This document shows, piece after piece, positions 12,882 to 13,059 of a stretch of DNA of 13,059 nucleotides. The DNA comes from Deltaproteobacteria bacterium (GTDB taxonomy: Bacteria > Myxococcota > UBA796 > SXON01). Location of the stretch: positions 1 to 13,059 of the forward strand of contig CANKNP010000124.1 of the NCBI GenBank assembly GCA_947483545.1. Direction: 5' to 3'. A model generated the notes under the pieces. It was not told where the DNA came from. It did not search any database and saw only the letters and a list, made by a program, of their open reading frames with translations. The position numbers and the translations under genes are program-made. Numbering within the stretch: the stretch's first letter is position 1; the number at the start of each line of letters is the position of its first letter.

Positions 12882-13059
12882 GGGCGGGCCTCTGAGCCTG
12901 CGTGGCCGCCGTTGCCGCCCTGGTCCCATGAACCAGAGCAGGGGGCGCCCTGAACCTGCATGGGGCGGCCCCGGGCGGCCTCCGGGACCTGCCTAGCAGC
13001 GTTCGGGGAAACGTGGTTAGCGGCATTTGACCTTCCTCCCCAGCCGCGGATTTCGAGGG
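12882..13059. other. Intergenic end of window with short hairpins
   Basis: No supported gene is seen in the last 178 bases. Two short hairpins lie close together after the exported-protein gene: CTGGT-CCCATGA-ACCAG (12920-12936) and CAGGG-GGCG-CCCTG (12939-12952). They could end transcription, but neither has a T-run. A small minus-strand ORF here is Pro/Arg-rich and looks like chance. Confidence 0.35.

Noticed and set aside
12838..13026. 62-codon minus-strand ORF at the right end
   Set aside because: Although AGGA precedes its ATG, the product is Pro/Arg/Ala-rich without structure and runs into the end of the exported-protein gene.

Overview
The window is GC-rich, gene-dense bacterial chromosome. 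The coding set suggests a myxobacterium-like (Myxococcota, former Deltaproteobacteria) or similar Gram-negative organism. The pointers are an apparent outer-membrane protein tail, a lipoprotein and other exported proteins of unknown role, a PATAN/DUF4388-type protein next to an ECF sigma factor, and many GTG starts. The assignment is an inference from content; there is no rRNA or other phylogenetic marker. No phage, transposase, plasmid or CRISPR signature was seen.

Left part (1-3989, all + strand): the 3' end of a probable beta-barrel or envelope protein; an endonuclease/exonuclease/phosphatase-fold (EEP) enzyme starting 10 bases later; a cobalamin-binding-type radical SAM enzyme; and a family-2 glycosyltransferase of the polyprenol-phosphate mannosyltransferase type. 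A perfect 9-bp hairpin lies between the last two.

Middle part (3990-5099): a gap of about 1.1 kb with no convincing protein gene. It holds two copies of an 83-bp imperfect direct repeat, the first of which covers the last eight codons and stop of the glycosyltransferase. It also holds a 14-bp tandem repeat, several GC-rich hairpins, a complete tRNA-Ala(GGC) unit on the minus strand with its own promoter and terminator, and a 54-nt long hairpin upstream of the sigma factor gene.

Centre (5100-8828, + strand): a probable operon of an ECF sigma factor, a DUF4388 (PATAN-like) protein, an exported DUF1460 (NlpC/P60-like) cell-wall amidase/peptidase and a phosphoglycolate-phosphatase-like HAD hydrolase. 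The last three are spaced by 6 bases and by a 4-base ATGA overlap. A second tight group (8942-10035) follows: a single-domain rhodanese, a 99-aa protein of unknown function and a one-helix membrane protein.

Right part: a minus-strand membrane methyltransferase of the isoprenylcysteine-carboxyl/phospholipid methyltransferase fold overlaps the preceding gene tail to tail by 54 bases. Divergent from it is a 507-aa lipoprotein that carries a plausible transglutaminase-like Cys-His-Asp triad and is translationally coupled (ATGA) to a small exported protein. The last 178 bases show only short hairpins.

Most candidates for new biology are envelope-related: the transglutaminase-like lipoprotein with its partner, the sigma/DUF4388/DUF1460 cluster, the orphan B12-type radical SAM enzyme, and the duplicated gene tail in the intergenic region.
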